Positions 30,163 to 39,184 of a stretch of DNA of 59,766 bases are shown piece after piece. The notes under the pieces were generated by a model. The model made no database searches and was not told the origin of the DNA. It saw only the letters and a program-made list of their open reading frames with translations. Within the stretch, counting starts at the first letter, position 1, and every line of letters starts with the position of its first letter. The stretch covers positions 1 through 59,766 of the forward strand of contig NZ_JACZKG010000014.1 in the NCBI RefSeq assembly GCF_014860165.1. The letters are read 5' to 3'. The translations under genes were made by a program, and so were the position numbers. This DNA is from Devosia sp. GTDB lineage: Bacteria; Pseudomonadota; Alphaproteobacteria; Rhizobiales; Devosiaceae.

Positions 30163-30552
30163 TCAGTCTCGCTGCCCCGTGCCGAAACCATACATATGGT
30201 TGGCCCATTGCAGGCCCACGATAGCCCCCTTGATCGATGGGAGCATGAGTATGGGCAGGATGACCCCCAGCGGGACCATGGTGTAGAGATAGGTCAGCGG
30301 GCCGACATGCCACACCATGTCCAGATGGAGCATGAGACCGACCAGCAGGTGGCCGACGATCATGATGGCGATATAGGGCGGGAAGTCATCGGCGCGGTGC
30401 AGGTTGAGCGGCTCGCCACACACGTCGCATTCCTCGGCCACCTTGAGATAGGCGCGGAACATATGACCCTTACCGCAATGCGGACACCGACAGAGCGTGC
30501 CACGCCACATGGCCTGTCCCACGCTGCGCTCCGGAAGTGTCTTGCTACCCAT
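30163..30552 (-). CDS. DUF983 family membrane protein
   Basis: A 129-residue DUF983 protein. The N-terminal part has a Cys4 zinc-ribbon motif (CRCPHCGKGHMF and CDVCGEPL), followed by HRADDFPPYIAIMIVGHLLVG and a second hydrophobic segment. The family has two membrane helices and no known function. ATG 30552 was chosen because it begins 4 bp after the rnr stop and gives MGSKTLPERSVGQAMWRGTL, the family N terminus; the open frame continues upstream into rnr. Probably co-transcribed with rnr and possibly rpmG. Confidence 0.88.
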   Translation of the reverse strand: MGSKTLPERSVGQAMWRGTLCRCPHCGKGHMFRAYLKVAEECDVCGEPLNLHRADDFPPYIAIMIVGHLLVGLMLHLDMVWHVGPLTYLYTMVPLGVILPILMLPSIKGAIVGLQWANHMYGFGTGQRD

Positions 30553-30556
30553 CAAA

Positions 30557-32845
30557 TCACCTTTTTCTTCGGCCCTTCGGACCGTAACTCCCAGATGGGC
30601 GCTTTGGGTTCCGTCTGCCAGATGACGGATTGCCGCGCGTCCCCTCCGACAGGAGCTCGAATCGTAGGGCGCCGGCGACGGGAGCCGCCTCGACCAGGCG
30701 GACGCTGACCCGGTCACCCAGGGCGAATTTCTCCCCCGTGCGATCCCCGATCATTGCCTGCTGGTCCTCGGTGTAGCGGTAGAAATCCGCGCCCAGAGTT
30801 GAGGCCGGAATGAACCCGTCAGCGCCGGTTTCGAGCAGGCGCACGAACAGACCCGAGCGGGTGACGCCGGAAATATGCCCCTCGAAGCGGGCGCCGATCT
30901 GGGCGGCGAGAAACTGCGCCAGCAGGCGATCGGCCGTTTCGCGCTCGGCCATCATGGCCCGCCGCTCGGTGGCCGAAATATGCTGGGCAATGCCTGCAAG
31001 GCGCAGCATCTCGGCCTCGCTGAGCCCGTCATTCCCCAGGCCCAGCGCGGCGATCAGCGCCCGGTGCACGATCAGGTCGGCATAGCGCCGGATGGGGGAG
31101 GTAAAATGGGCATAGCGGTCCAGATTGAGCCCAAAATGCCCGTAATTGTCAGGCGCATACTCGGCTTGGGCCTGCGAGCGCAGCACCATTTCCGAGACCT
31201 GCTCGATATTGCCGGCGCGGCGCGCCTGGCCAAGTATGCCGTTGAAATCGCTGGCGCGCACGCTGTCCGACTTCTTCACCGAGATATCGAGCGAGCCGAG
31301 GAAATCGCGCAGCGCCTGGAGCTTTTCCGACGAGGGTTCGTCATGCACGCGGTAGAGCAGGGCGGACTTCTTCTGCTCGAGCGTCTCGGCCGCGGCCACA
31401 TTGGCCGCAATCATCATTTCCTCGATGAGGCGATGGGCATCCAGGCGCTCCGGAACCCGGATGTCCTTCACCATGCCCTTGTCGTCGAGGATGATCTTGC
31501 GCTCCGGCAGGTCGAGATCGAGCGGACCGCGGTGGTCGCGGGCCTTGGCCATGGCCTCATACGCATCCCAGAGCGGTCGCAGGATCGTTTCGAGCAACGG
31601 CCCGGTCTTGTCGTCGGCCCGCCCATCGATGGCCGCCTGTGCCTGCTGGTAGCTGAGCTTGGCGGCCGAACGCATCAGCACGCGGTGGAACGTGTGGCTG
31701 CGCTTCTTGCCGTCGGCGCCCATAACCATGCGGACGGCCAGGGACGCGCGCGGCTCCCCCTCCTTGAGCGAGCACAGCTCGTTGGAAATCCGTTCCGGCA
31801 GCATGGGCACGACGCGGTCGGGAAAATAGACAGAATTGCCGCGCAGATAGGCCTCGCGATCGAGCGCCGTGCCCGGCCGCACATAGGCCGAGACATCGGC
31901 GATGGCGACGTAGACCACGTGTCCGCCCGCATTGGCCGGATCCTCATCCGGCTGGGCATAGACGGCGTCGTCATGGTCCTTGGCGTCTGACGGATCGATG
32001 GTGATCAGCGGGATATCCCGCCAGTCCTCGCGGCCCTTGAGCGTGGCTTCCTTTGCCTCCTCGGCCTCGCGGATCACCGAGGCGGGGAAGTTGTAGGGAA
32101 TTTCGAGATTGTGGATGGCGATAAGGCTGACCGCACCCTCGGACATCGGATTGCCGATGACCGACGTTACCTTGGCGCGCGGAATCATCAGCCGGCCGGA
32201 TAGCTTGACCTCGACTTCGACGAGATCGCCATCGGCGGCCGTGAGCAGGTCGCCCAGCGGAATGCGCATTTCCTTCTGCTTGCGATCCACCGGAATGAGA
32301 CGCGCGCCATCCTCGTCCATGCGGACGATGCCGATCTGGCCGCGGCGCGGCTTGTCGAGGATTTTCATCGCCTTGGCGGTGTAGTGCGGCACCTCGCCCT
32401 CGCCGGCATCGATGCGGGCGAGGATCCGGTCGCCCGGCGCTGGCACGACACGGGCATCGCGGCCGCCCAGAACGATGACGCGGGGCTTGTCGCCTTCCTC
32501 CTCGTTCCACTGCGCGGGATAGGCGTGCAGATCATCCGGATCGGCATCGGACGGGATGTCGAGCACGGTGACATGGGGCAGGGCGGCAGTGCGGCGCAGC
32601 GCCTTGCGGGTGCGCGTGATAACGCCTTCGCCCTCGAGTTCGGCCAGCATGGCCTTGAACGGGCGACGCATGTCGCCCCGGATGCCGAACACCTTGGCAA
32701 GGTCCCGCTTGCCCTTGATGTCCGACTGCTGGGCCAGCGCCTCAAGCAGCTGCTCGCGGGTGGGAAGCCCCGCGGCGCGCGGAGTCGTGGCGCGGCGGGG
32801 GCCGGAGGTGTTGCGGGGTTTCTTGGTGATTTTTGGAGTTTTCAT
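30557..32845 (-). CDS. rnr: Ribonuclease R
   Basis: A 762-residue 3'-5' exoribonuclease of the RNase II/R family, which degrades structured RNA and takes part in RNA quality control. A basic N-terminal stretch and a winged-helix-like domain come first, then cold-shock domains. The catalytic RNB domain has the metal-binding aspartates in TIDPSDAKDHDDAVYA (about residues 283-298), and a C-terminal S1 domain follows, ending in a basic tail. ATG 32845 was preferred over an in-frame ATG 54 bp upstream because it gives MKTPKITKKPRN, a typical basic start. In this order rnr usually follows topA directly; here about 2.4 kb of other genes separate them. Confidence 0.94.
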   Translation of the reverse strand: MKTPKITKKPRNTSGPRRATTPRAAGLPTREQLLEALAQQSDIKGKRDLAKVFGIRGDMRRPFKAMLAELEGEGVITRTRKALRRTAALPHVTVLDIPSDADPDDLHAYPAQWNEEEGDKPRVIVLGGRDARVVPAPGDRILARIDAGEGEVPHYTAKAMKILDKPRRGQIGIVRMDEDGARLIPVDRKQKEMRIPLGDLLTAADGDLVEVEVKLSGRLMIPRAKVTSVIGNPMSEGAVSLIAIHNLEIPYNFPASVIREAEEAKEATLKGREDWRDIPLITIDPSDAKDHDDAVYAQPDEDPANAGGHVVYVAIADVSAYVRPGTALDREAYLRGNSVYFPDRVVPMLPERISNELCSLKEGEPRASLAVRMVMGADGKKRSHTFHRVLMRSAAKLSYQQAQAAIDGRADDKTGPLLETILRPLWDAYEAMAKARDHRGPLDLDLPERKIILDDKGMVKDIRVPERLDAHRLIEEMMIAANVAAAETLEQKKSALLYRVHDEPSSEKLQALRDFLGSLDISVKKSDSVRASDFNGILGQARRAGNIEQVSEMVLRSQAQAEYAPDNYGHFGLNLDRYAHFTSPIRRYADLIVHRALIAALGLGNDGLSEAEMLRLAGIAQHISATERRAMMAERETADRLLAQFLAAQIGARFEGHISGVTRSGLFVRLLETGADGFIPASTLGADFYRYTEDQQAMIGDRTGEKFALGDRVSVRLVEAAPVAGALRFELLSEGTRGNPSSGRRNPKRPSGSYGPKGRRKR

Positions 32846-32964
32846 GTTGGTGGATATGTAGGGGATGGAGCGCGGTTCGGCAAATGACGCTGGCTCCATT
32901 TGTTACGAGCATTGTCAGGCCGCTCGGGTCATGCTCTTTCGGCGCATGCCGTTGGAGTGTCGAA

Positions 32965-33534
32965 ATGCGCCTGCTTGTCATTGTCCTTTCCGCGTTGACG
33001 CTGTTTGTCAGTTCAGCCATCGCCGCGCCAATGCGTCCCCCCTCCCGGACCATGCTGCTGGCACACCCGGTTCAGGGCACGCAGGTCATGTACATCAGTC
33101 CATCCGGCGACGCCTATCTTTGGCACAGCTCGTCGGCCGAGGTGCTGCAGGGCAAAGCCTATTACGGCATGGTCGAGCGCCACATTTGCCTCCGCTTCGG
33201 GTCCAATCGCTACAATCCGGTCACCGGTCTGCCGGCCGGGCGCACGGAATGCGTGCCGGAGCGCGATTTGCTGTTCATCATGCGACAATGGGTTGCTGGC
33301 GACCCCTTTGGCCTGTCCACCAGCCGATCCGCACCCGCACCGCTGAGCCAGGCCGCCACCACAATCCAGTCGCTGGCGAGCAAAGCAGGCATCCAGCTTG
33401 GCCAAGTCTTTAACACGGACGACTATGTGATGCGTCCGGGTGGTGCGGCATTCGATGCCAAGGGCATATGTGACAGCTACGCCGCAGCCGGGATCAAGCA
33501 AACCAATGCTTTCTGTCCGGGCTGGGTGCCCTAG
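32965..33534 (+). CDS. Hypothetical secreted protein
   Basis: A 189-residue protein with a clear signal peptide: MRLLVIVLSALTLFVSSAIA, with likely cleavage after AIA. The mature part has four cysteines (positions suggest two disulfides), a WHSSSAEVLQG motif, and a segment RHICLRFGSNRYNP reminiscent of small periplasmic proteins that read environmental cues, but I recognise no family. The open frame extends 132 bp upstream, but ATG 32965 places the signal peptide at the N terminus. It is divergent from rnr and is one of the genes inserted between rnr and topA. Confidence 0.7.
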   Translation: MRLLVIVLSALTLFVSSAIAAPMRPPSRTMLLAHPVQGTQVMYISPSGDAYLWHSSSAEVLQGKAYYGMVERHICLRFGSNRYNPVTGLPAGRTECVPERDLLFIMRQWVAGDPFGLSTSRSAPAPLSQAATTIQSLASKAGIQLGQVFNTDDYVMRPGGAAFDAKGICDSYAAAGIKQTNAFCPGWVP

Positions 33535-33700
33535 CCTCCTGGAGCCATGCTTGTCGCCCCCAGGCTAACCGAGGGCGGCATCACCCGGCGACCAGGCAAA
33601 GTTCTAAGCCGATGGCCTGCTGGATGTTGGTCGAGTCGGTGGCCCATCGGGCTACGTGCCGCTACCTTGGCCGGACGACTCGCACTTACCGGACCCTTTC

Positions 33701-34741
33701 ATGACCATCCCCTTCTTCGACGGCCACAACGACACCCTGCTGCGCCTGCTGGAGGCGCCGGGGGCGGACAAGGAGCGGCCGTTCATCGAGGGCAGCAAGG
33801 ACGGTCACATCGACCTGCCGCGCGCCCGGGCCGGGGGAATGAAGGGTGGCTTCTTCGCCATGTTCCCGCCGCCGCTCAAGACGGGCCTGGCCAATGTGAC
33901 CAATGGCGGGCTCGACCCGAACCTGCCGCCGCAGCTGGCGATCGCCGATGCGCTGGCCTCCACAAATGGCATGGCGTCGGTGCTGTTCCGCCTGGAGCGG
34001 GTAGGGGCGCTGGCGGTGTGCCGAAATGCGGGCGAATTGCGGGCCGCAATGGAGAAGGACACGCTGGCGGCCATCTTCCACATTGAGGGCGCCGAGGCGA
34101 TCGATACCGATTTCCGCTCGCTCGACCTGCTATACGCGGCGGGCCTGCGCTCCATCGGCATCACCTGGAGCCGCGCCAACGCCTTCGGGACCGGGGTGCC
34201 ATTCCGCTTCAATGCCGATCCCGACATCGGGCCGGGACTGAGCGCTGCCGGCAAGGAGCTGGTGCGGGTCTGCAACGCCATGGGCGTCATGCTGGACCTC
34301 AGCCACCTCAACGCGGCGGGCTTTCGGGACGTAGCAGTTATCAGCACGCATCCGCTGGTGGCGACGCATTCCAATGTCCACGCCATCTGCCCGCATGCGC
34401 GCAACCTGGTGGATTGGCAGCTCGCCGCCATCAGGGACAGCGGCGGCATGGTGGGACTGAACTATGCCACCGGCTTCCTGCGGCCGGACGGGAGGTTCGT
34501 TGCGGACACGGAAATGGAAGTGCTGGTGCGCCATGTCGATGCGCTGGTGGAAGCGCTGGGCGAGGATGGGGTGGCGCTGGGATCGGACTTCGACGGGGCG
34601 ATGATGCCGGCTGAAATTGGCGACGTCACCGGCGTTCAGAAACTGCTGCAGGCCCTGCTGGACAAGGGTTATGGCGAGGCGCTGGTGCGCAAGATCGCCA
34701 TGGGGAACTGGCTGGGGATGGTCGAGCGGGTGATGGGGTAG
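33701..34741 (+). CDS. Membrane dipeptidase (peptidase family M19)
   Basis: A 346-residue zinc peptidase of the renal dipeptidase family, which hydrolyses dipeptides, including some D-amino-acid-containing ones. The metal site begins with DGHND (HxD) near residue 7. The bridging Glu lies in FHIEGAEAID, and later metal histidines are in STHPLVATHSNVHAICPHARN. The ending ALGSDFDGAMMP is typical. No signal peptide is seen, so it is probably cytoplasmic. ATG 33701 was preferred to an in-frame start 45 bp upstream because it gives the family N terminus. Substrate specificity cannot be told from sequence alone. Confidence 0.92.
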   Translation: MTIPFFDGHNDTLLRLLEAPGADKERPFIEGSKDGHIDLPRARAGGMKGGFFAMFPPPLKTGLANVTNGGLDPNLPPQLAIADALASTNGMASVLFRLERVGALAVCRNAGELRAAMEKDTLAAIFHIEGAEAIDTDFRSLDLLYAAGLRSIGITWSRANAFGTGVPFRFNADPDIGPGLSAAGKELVRVCNAMGVMLDLSHLNAAGFRDVAVISTHPLVATHSNVHAICPHARNLVDWQLAAIRDSGGMVGLNYATGFLRPDGRFVADTEMEVLVRHVDALVEALGEDGVALGSDFDGAMMPAEIGDVTGVQKLLQALLDKGYGEALVRKIAMGNWLGMVERVMG

Positions 34742-34761
34742 GGCGCCTTGCGCGACGGGAG

Positions 34762-34792
34762 AGCGGCCCTCGGGTCAAGCCCGAGGGAACGC
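34762..34792. repeat. Palindromic repeat, copy 1
   Basis: A 31-bp unit with the core CCCTCGGG-TCAAG-CCCGAGGG (8-bp stem, 5-nt loop). It is repeated in inverted orientation at 34844-34874 with all 31 bases identical, and its inner 27 bases recur in direct orientation at 35191-35217. Form and placement resemble REP-like intergenic palindromes. Confidence 0.9.
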
Positions 34793-34843
34793 AGCGCTAT
34801 CTGACACCATCACGCAACAACCACAGTTCACCCAACAACCATC

Positions 34844-34874
34844 GCGTTCCCTCGGGCTTGACCCGAGGGCCGCT
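34844..34874. repeat. Palindromic repeat, copy 2 (inverted)
   Basis: An exact reverse complement of the 31-bp unit at 34762-34792. The two are separated by 51 bp and can form a large cruciform. It lies 20 bp before the start of the GIY-YIG reading frame. Confidence 0.9.
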
Positions 34875-34894
34875 AGCCGCATCAACATGGGCAC

Positions 34895-35186
34895 ATGGCG
34901 GCATGGGTCTACATCATGGCGAACAGGAAGTACGGGGCGATCTATGTCGGCTCGACGACTAAGCTCGTCCAGCGCATCTGGCAGCACAAGAACGAGGTCG
35001 TTCCGAGCTTTACCAAGAAGCACCACTGCCACTTGCTCGTGTATTTCGAGGAACATCAGGATATCCGGCGCGCAATGCAGCGCGAGCGGAACGTCAAGCA
35101 TTGGGTGCGGGGCATGGAAGGATGCCCTGATCGAAGAGAACAACCCTGAGTGGGATGATCTCTATCCCTTGATCGTGCACAGTTGA
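34895..35186 (+). pseudogene. GIY-YIG nuclease family protein, frameshifted
   Basis: A small GIY-YIG endonuclease-like gene (COG2827 type, about 95 residues). The N-terminal part reads AAWVYIMANRKYGAIYVGST and then LVQRIWQHKNEVV, containing the family's two Tyr motifs and the catalytic Arg. The frame breaks near 35109-35112, where a run of four G appears to have one G too many. After it, the family's C terminus continues in another frame as AWKDALIEENNPEWDDLYPL. It is either a real pseudogene or a sequencing error in a homopolymer. The gene is bracketed by palindromic repeats (34844-34874 and 35191-35217). The rest of the 500-bp gap between the dipeptidase and topA holds only these repeats. 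Confidence 0.8.
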
Positions 35187-35190
35187 GGGT

Positions 35191-35217
35191 GGCCCTCGGG
35201 TCAAGCCCGAGGGAACG
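35191..35217. repeat. Palindromic repeat, copy 3
   Basis: 27 bases identical to the inner part of copy 1 (34762-34792) in the same orientation, starting 4 bp after the GIY-YIG stop codon. Core stem arms are 35193-35200 and 35206-35213. Confidence 0.9.
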
Positions 35218-35241
35218 TGGTGGTGGTGGTTGCCTTCGGGG

Positions 35242-37863
35242 CTAGAACGGCACGTCTTCAGGCTTCACCGTTTTCGGCGCCGCTTTCTTTGCTGCGGGCT
35301 TTTTCGCAGCGGTAGTCTTGGCCGCCGGCTTCTTGGCGGCGGCCTTCTTGGCCGGGGCTTTCTTGACCTTGGTGCCGGTGGCCTCGGCGCGGGCCGCTAT
35401 CCACTGCACGGCCTGGTCGACTGTCACGTCCTCGGGCTTCACATCCTTGGGGATGGTGGCGTTGATCTTGCCCTGGTTGACATAGGGCCCGTAGCGGCCG
35501 GCCCGGACGCTGATGGGGCCGTTGTCGTGCTCGAATGTCTGGATGGCCGCCACGGCAGTGCCACCGCCGCGCTTGAAGCCGCCAGCGGCCTTCTGCGCGA
35601 TCAGGTCGACGGCGCGATTGATGCCGACGGTGAAGATCTCCTCGACATCGGGCAGGTTGGCATATTTGCCGTCATGCAGAATGAAGGGACCATAGCGACC
35701 CAGGCCCGCAACGATGGGCAGGCCGGTTTCCGGGTGCAGGCCCACATCGCGCGGCAGCTTCAGCAGTTGCAGCGCCTTTTCGAGGGTCAGCGCTCCCGGC
35801 TCCCAGCCCTTGGGCAGGGAACTGCGCTTGGCTTCCTTGCCATCGCCGAGCTGCACATAGGGACCGAAACGGCCAGATTTGACGAAGACTTCCTCGCCCG
35901 TCTCCGGATCGGTGCCGAGCACGCCGTCCCCGGCGGCAGCTTCGCTGGACTGGCCATTGGCCGCGTCCGAGAGCTGCATGGTGTGCTTGCATTCAGGATA
36001 GTTCGAGCAACCGATAAAGGCGCCGAACTTGCCAAGCTTCAGCGAGAGCTGGCCGGTGCCGCAGGTGGGGCAGCGGCGCGGATCGGAGCCATCTTCCTTG
36101 GGCGGGAAGATGCGGCTGGCGAGCATTTCGTTGAGGGCATCAAGCACCTCGGAAACGCGAAGGTCCTTGATCTCGTCGGTGGCGTGCGTGAAATCCTTCC
36201 AGAAATCGCGCAGCACGGTCTTGTAATCGAGGTCGCCGGCCGAGACCTGGTCGAGCTGTTCTTCGAGGCCGGCAGTGAAGCCATATTCGACATAGCGGGT
36301 GAAGAAGCTTTCGAGGAAGGCCGTGACGATGCGGCCGCGATCCTCGGGATGCAGCGCCTTGCCCTCAAGGCGGACATAGTCGCGGTCCTTGAGCGTGGTG
36401 AGGGTCGCCGCATAGGTGGAAGGCCGGCCGATACCGAGCTCTTCCATCTTCTTGATCAGGCTCGCCTCGGTATAGCGGCTGGGCGGCTGGGTGAAATGCT
36501 GCTCGATCTCGACGGCCTGGAGGGCCGGCTTGTCGCCGACGGCGAGCGGCGGCAATTCGCGGCTTTCCTCGTCCTCGTCGTCGGGCTCGTCGGACTTCAC
36601 CTCGACTCCATAGAGCTTGAGGAAGCCCGGAAAGGTGACGACCGAGCCGACGGCGCGCAGTTCGACGGCGCGGCCGGGGACGTTGACGGCAATGTCGACG
36701 GTGGTGCGATCGATCTCGGCGGAGCGCATCTGGGAGGCGAGCGTCCGGCGCCAGATCAGGCCGTAGAGCTTGGCCTGGTCGGCATCGAGGCTGAGTTGCT
36801 CGGGGCGCTTGAACATGTCGGTCGGGCGGATGGCCTCGTGCGCTTCCTGGGCGTTCTTGGCCTTGGTCTGGTAGATGCGGGCCTTCTCCGGCAGGTATTC
36901 CTCGCCGAAATACTTGCCGATCACCGAGCGGGCCATGGCGATGCCCTCGGGCGCCATCTGCACGGCGTCGGTACGCATATAGGTGATGAGGCCGTCTTCG
37001 TAGAGGCGCTGGGCGATCTGCATGGTGCGATTGGGCGACAGGCCCAGGCGCGACGAGGCGTCCTGCTGCAGGCTCGACGTGGTGAAGGGCGCATAGGGAT
37101 TGCGCTTGGTCGGCTTCTTGTCGACGGAGCTGACGTTGAACTGGCCGGATTCGATCAGCTTCTTGAGCTCGGCGGCGTTTTCACCGGTCTTGATGTCGAG
37201 CTTGTCGGTCTTCTTGCCGTCCACCGAGAACAAGCGGGCCAGGAAGCTCTTCCCGGATTGGGCCAGCTTGGCCTCGACGGACCAGTATTCGTCGGCCTTG
37301 AACTTCTCGATCTCGGCTTCGCGGTCGGACACCAGGCGCAAGGCCACCGATTGCACGCGGCCGGCCGAGCGGGAGCCCGGCAGCTTGCGCCAGAGGATGG
37401 GCGAGAGCGTGAAGCCGACGAGATAGTCGAGCGCGCGGCGAGCGAGATAGGCATCCACCAGCGGCATATCGATTTCGCGCGGCTTGGCCATCGCGGCAGT
37501 GACGGCGTCCTTGGTGATGGCGTTGAACACCACGCGCTGGACGCTCATGTCCTTCTTGATAGCCTTCTTGGCCTTGAGGACATCAAGCACGTGCCAGGAA
37601 ATGGCTTCGCCTTCGCGGTCAGGGTCAGTCGCCAGGATCAGGCCGTCGGCCCCCTTGAGGGCATTGGCGATGTCCGCCAGACGCTTCTTGGAGGCGGTAT
37701 CGACCTCCCAGGACATGGCAAAATCTTCATCGGGACGCACCGAACCGTCCTTGGCCGGCAGGTCGCGGACATGGCCGAAGGAGGCCAGGACTTCATAGCC
37801 CGAGCCCAGATATTTGTTGATTGTCTTGGCTTTAGCCGGACTTTCAACGACGACGACCTTCAT
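35242..37863 (-). CDS. topA: DNA topoisomerase I
   Basis: An 873-residue type IA topoisomerase that relaxes negative supercoils. The TOPRIM domain begins MKVVVVESPAKAKTINKYLG and includes DPDREGEAISWH. The catalytic Tyr is Tyr295 in LITYMRTDAVQ. A Cys4 zinc finger (CPTCGTG ... CSNYPEC) follows, then three GRYGPY-type C-terminal repeats and a basic Lys/Ala/Pro-rich tail of about 40 residues, which probably binds DNA non-specifically. ATG 37863 was chosen over a start 18 bp upstream. In this order topA normally follows dprA directly; an aldo/keto reductase gene lies between them here. Confidence 0.96.
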   Translation of the reverse strand: MKVVVVESPAKAKTINKYLGSGYEVLASFGHVRDLPAKDGSVRPDEDFAMSWEVDTASKKRLADIANALKGADGLILATDPDREGEAISWHVLDVLKAKKAIKKDMSVQRVVFNAITKDAVTAAMAKPREIDMPLVDAYLARRALDYLVGFTLSPILWRKLPGSRSAGRVQSVALRLVSDREAEIEKFKADEYWSVEAKLAQSGKSFLARLFSVDGKKTDKLDIKTGENAAELKKLIESGQFNVSSVDKKPTKRNPYAPFTTSSLQQDASSRLGLSPNRTMQIAQRLYEDGLITYMRTDAVQMAPEGIAMARSVIGKYFGEEYLPEKARIYQTKAKNAQEAHEAIRPTDMFKRPEQLSLDADQAKLYGLIWRRTLASQMRSAEIDRTTVDIAVNVPGRAVELRAVGSVVTFPGFLKLYGVEVKSDEPDDEDEESRELPPLAVGDKPALQAVEIEQHFTQPPSRYTEASLIKKMEELGIGRPSTYAATLTTLKDRDYVRLEGKALHPEDRGRIVTAFLESFFTRYVEYGFTAGLEEQLDQVSAGDLDYKTVLRDFWKDFTHATDEIKDLRVSEVLDALNEMLASRIFPPKEDGSDPRRCPTCGTGQLSLKLGKFGAFIGCSNYPECKHTMQLSDAANGQSSEAAAGDGVLGTDPETGEEVFVKSGRFGPYVQLGDGKEAKRSSLPKGWEPGALTLEKALQLLKLPRDVGLHPETGLPIVAGLGRYGPFILHDGKYANLPDVEEIFTVGINRAVDLIAQKAAGGFKRGGGTAVAAIQTFEHDNGPISVRAGRYGPYVNQGKINATIPKDVKPEDVTVDQAVQWIAARAEATGTKVKKAPAKKAAAKKPAAKTTAAKKPAAKKAAPKTVKPEDVPF

Positions 37864-37955
37864 GGAATACCTGTTCCGCAACGCTCAAAGAGAAGTGGCG
37901 CAACATGGTGAAGCCGTGATGCGGTGTCAATGTAGGCAAAGAGCGGTCTCCCGCA

Positions 37956-37980
37956 CTCTCTCTTAGAGAGAGGATTTTTT
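37956..37980 (+). terminator. Terminator-like hairpin upstream of topA
   Basis: CTCTCTC (37956-37962) and GAGAGAG (37966-37972) with a 3-nt loop, then GA and six T residues on the + strand. No + strand protein gene lies upstream of it, only the 5' end of topA on the other strand. The stem is short and the pairing is simple repeat sequence, so its activity is uncertain. Confidence 0.4.
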
Positions 37981-38152
37981 GCGCGGCCTCCGAGTGGGGC
38001 GAGGGTCTTGCAACTGCCATACAAGACGTGCAGAAATAGCCGGGCGCGTTCTGCGCTTTGCCCCATTCTGTGCATTGCTCCCCGATTGACCGGTTCGCAC
38101 CGTGTGCGCCGCCGTCCGCCGAGCATCCCTGGGGCCTCAGGAGGATTTTGAT

Positions 38153-39184
38153 ATGGAATATCGCAAGCTTGGCAACAGCGGCGCAATCGTTTCGGCCTAC
38201 TGCCTCGGCACCATGACATTCGGCGCGGAATCGGACGAGGCCACCTCGTTCCGGTTGATGGACAATTATGTCGCGGCCGGCGGCAATTTCATCGACACCG
38301 CCAATGTCTACAGCGCCGGCGTGTCCGAGGAGATCGTCGGGCGCTGGCTCAAGACCAAGCCGACCGGCCTGCGTGACCTGGTGATCACCACCAAGGGGCG
38401 CTTCCCGATGGGCGATGGGCCCAACCATCTCGGTCTGTCGCGCAAGAACCTGCGTGAGGCGCTCGATGCCTCGCTGAAGCGGCTCGGGGTCGAGCATATC
38501 GACCTCTACCAGATGCACGCCTTCGACGCGCTGACGCCATTGGAAGAGACGCTGCGTTTTCTCGACGACTCGATTCGATCAGGCAAGATTGCCTATTACG
38601 GCTTTTCCAACTTCCTCGGCTGGCAGCTGACCAAGGCCGTCTGGCTCGCCAAGGCCAACGGCTATACGCCACCGATCACGCTGCAGCCGCAATATAACCT
38701 CCTGGTCCGCGACATCGAGCACGAGATCGTGCCAGCGTCGCTCGATGCAAATATTGGCCTGCTGCCATGGTCGCCGCTCGGTGGCGGCTGGCTCTCGGGC
38801 AAGTACAAGCGCGACCAGATGCCGACAGGGGCAACGCGACTGGGCGAAAACCCGGCGCGCGGCATGGAGGCGTTTGAAAAGCGCAATGCCAAGTCGGTGA
38901 CCTGGGAGGTCATTGGGGCCGTCGAGGATATCGCCAAGGCACGCGGCGTGACCATGGCCCAGGTAGCGCTCGCCTGGGTGTCGGCGCAGCCGGCGGTGAC
39001 CTCGGTGATCCTGGGCGCGCGGACGACGGAGCAGCTCAAGGACAACCTGGGCGCCGCCTCACTGAAGTTGACGGGTGAGGAGATCGCAACGCTCAGCGAA
39101 GCGAGCAAGCCAGAGATGAGCGACTATCCCTATGGTGCCGGCGGCATCGGCCAGCGCAATCGCAATATCGAGGGGGGGCGCTAG
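38153..39184 (+). CDS. Aldo/keto reductase
   Basis: A 343-residue NADPH-dependent aldo/keto reductase with a TIM-barrel fold. It starts MEYRKLGNSGAIVSAYCLGT. The FIDTANVYSAG segment carries the catalytic Asp and Tyr, and the Lys and His of the tetrad are in TTKGRFP and QMHAFD. The C-terminal VTSVILGARTTEQLKDNL binds the cofactor phosphate. Its physiological substrate is not predictable. AGGAGG sits 7 bp before ATG 38153, a strong ribosome-binding site. It runs opposite to topA and dprA and its 3' end overlaps that of dprA by 4 bp. Confidence 0.94.
   Translation: MEYRKLGNSGAIVSAYCLGTMTFGAESDEATSFRLMDNYVAAGGNFIDTANVYSAGVSEEIVGRWLKTKPTGLRDLVITTKGRFPMGDGPNHLGLSRKNLREALDASLKRLGVEHIDLYQMHAFDALTPLEETLRFLDDSIRSGKIAYYGFSNFLGWQLTKAVWLAKANGYTPPITLQPQYNLLVRDIEHEIVPASLDANIGLLPWSPLGGGWLSGKYKRDQMPTGATRLGENPARGMEAFEKRNAKSVTWEVIGAVEDIAKARGVTMAQVALAWVSAQPAVTSVILGARTTEQLKDNLGAASLKLTGEEIATLSEASKPEMSDYPYGAGGIGQRNRNIEGGR

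Noticed and set aside
35230..37911. An 893-codon + strand open frame covering topA
   Set aside because: It is a shadow of topA caused by high GC content and codon bias; topA has full catalytic motifs and its translation is unmistakable.
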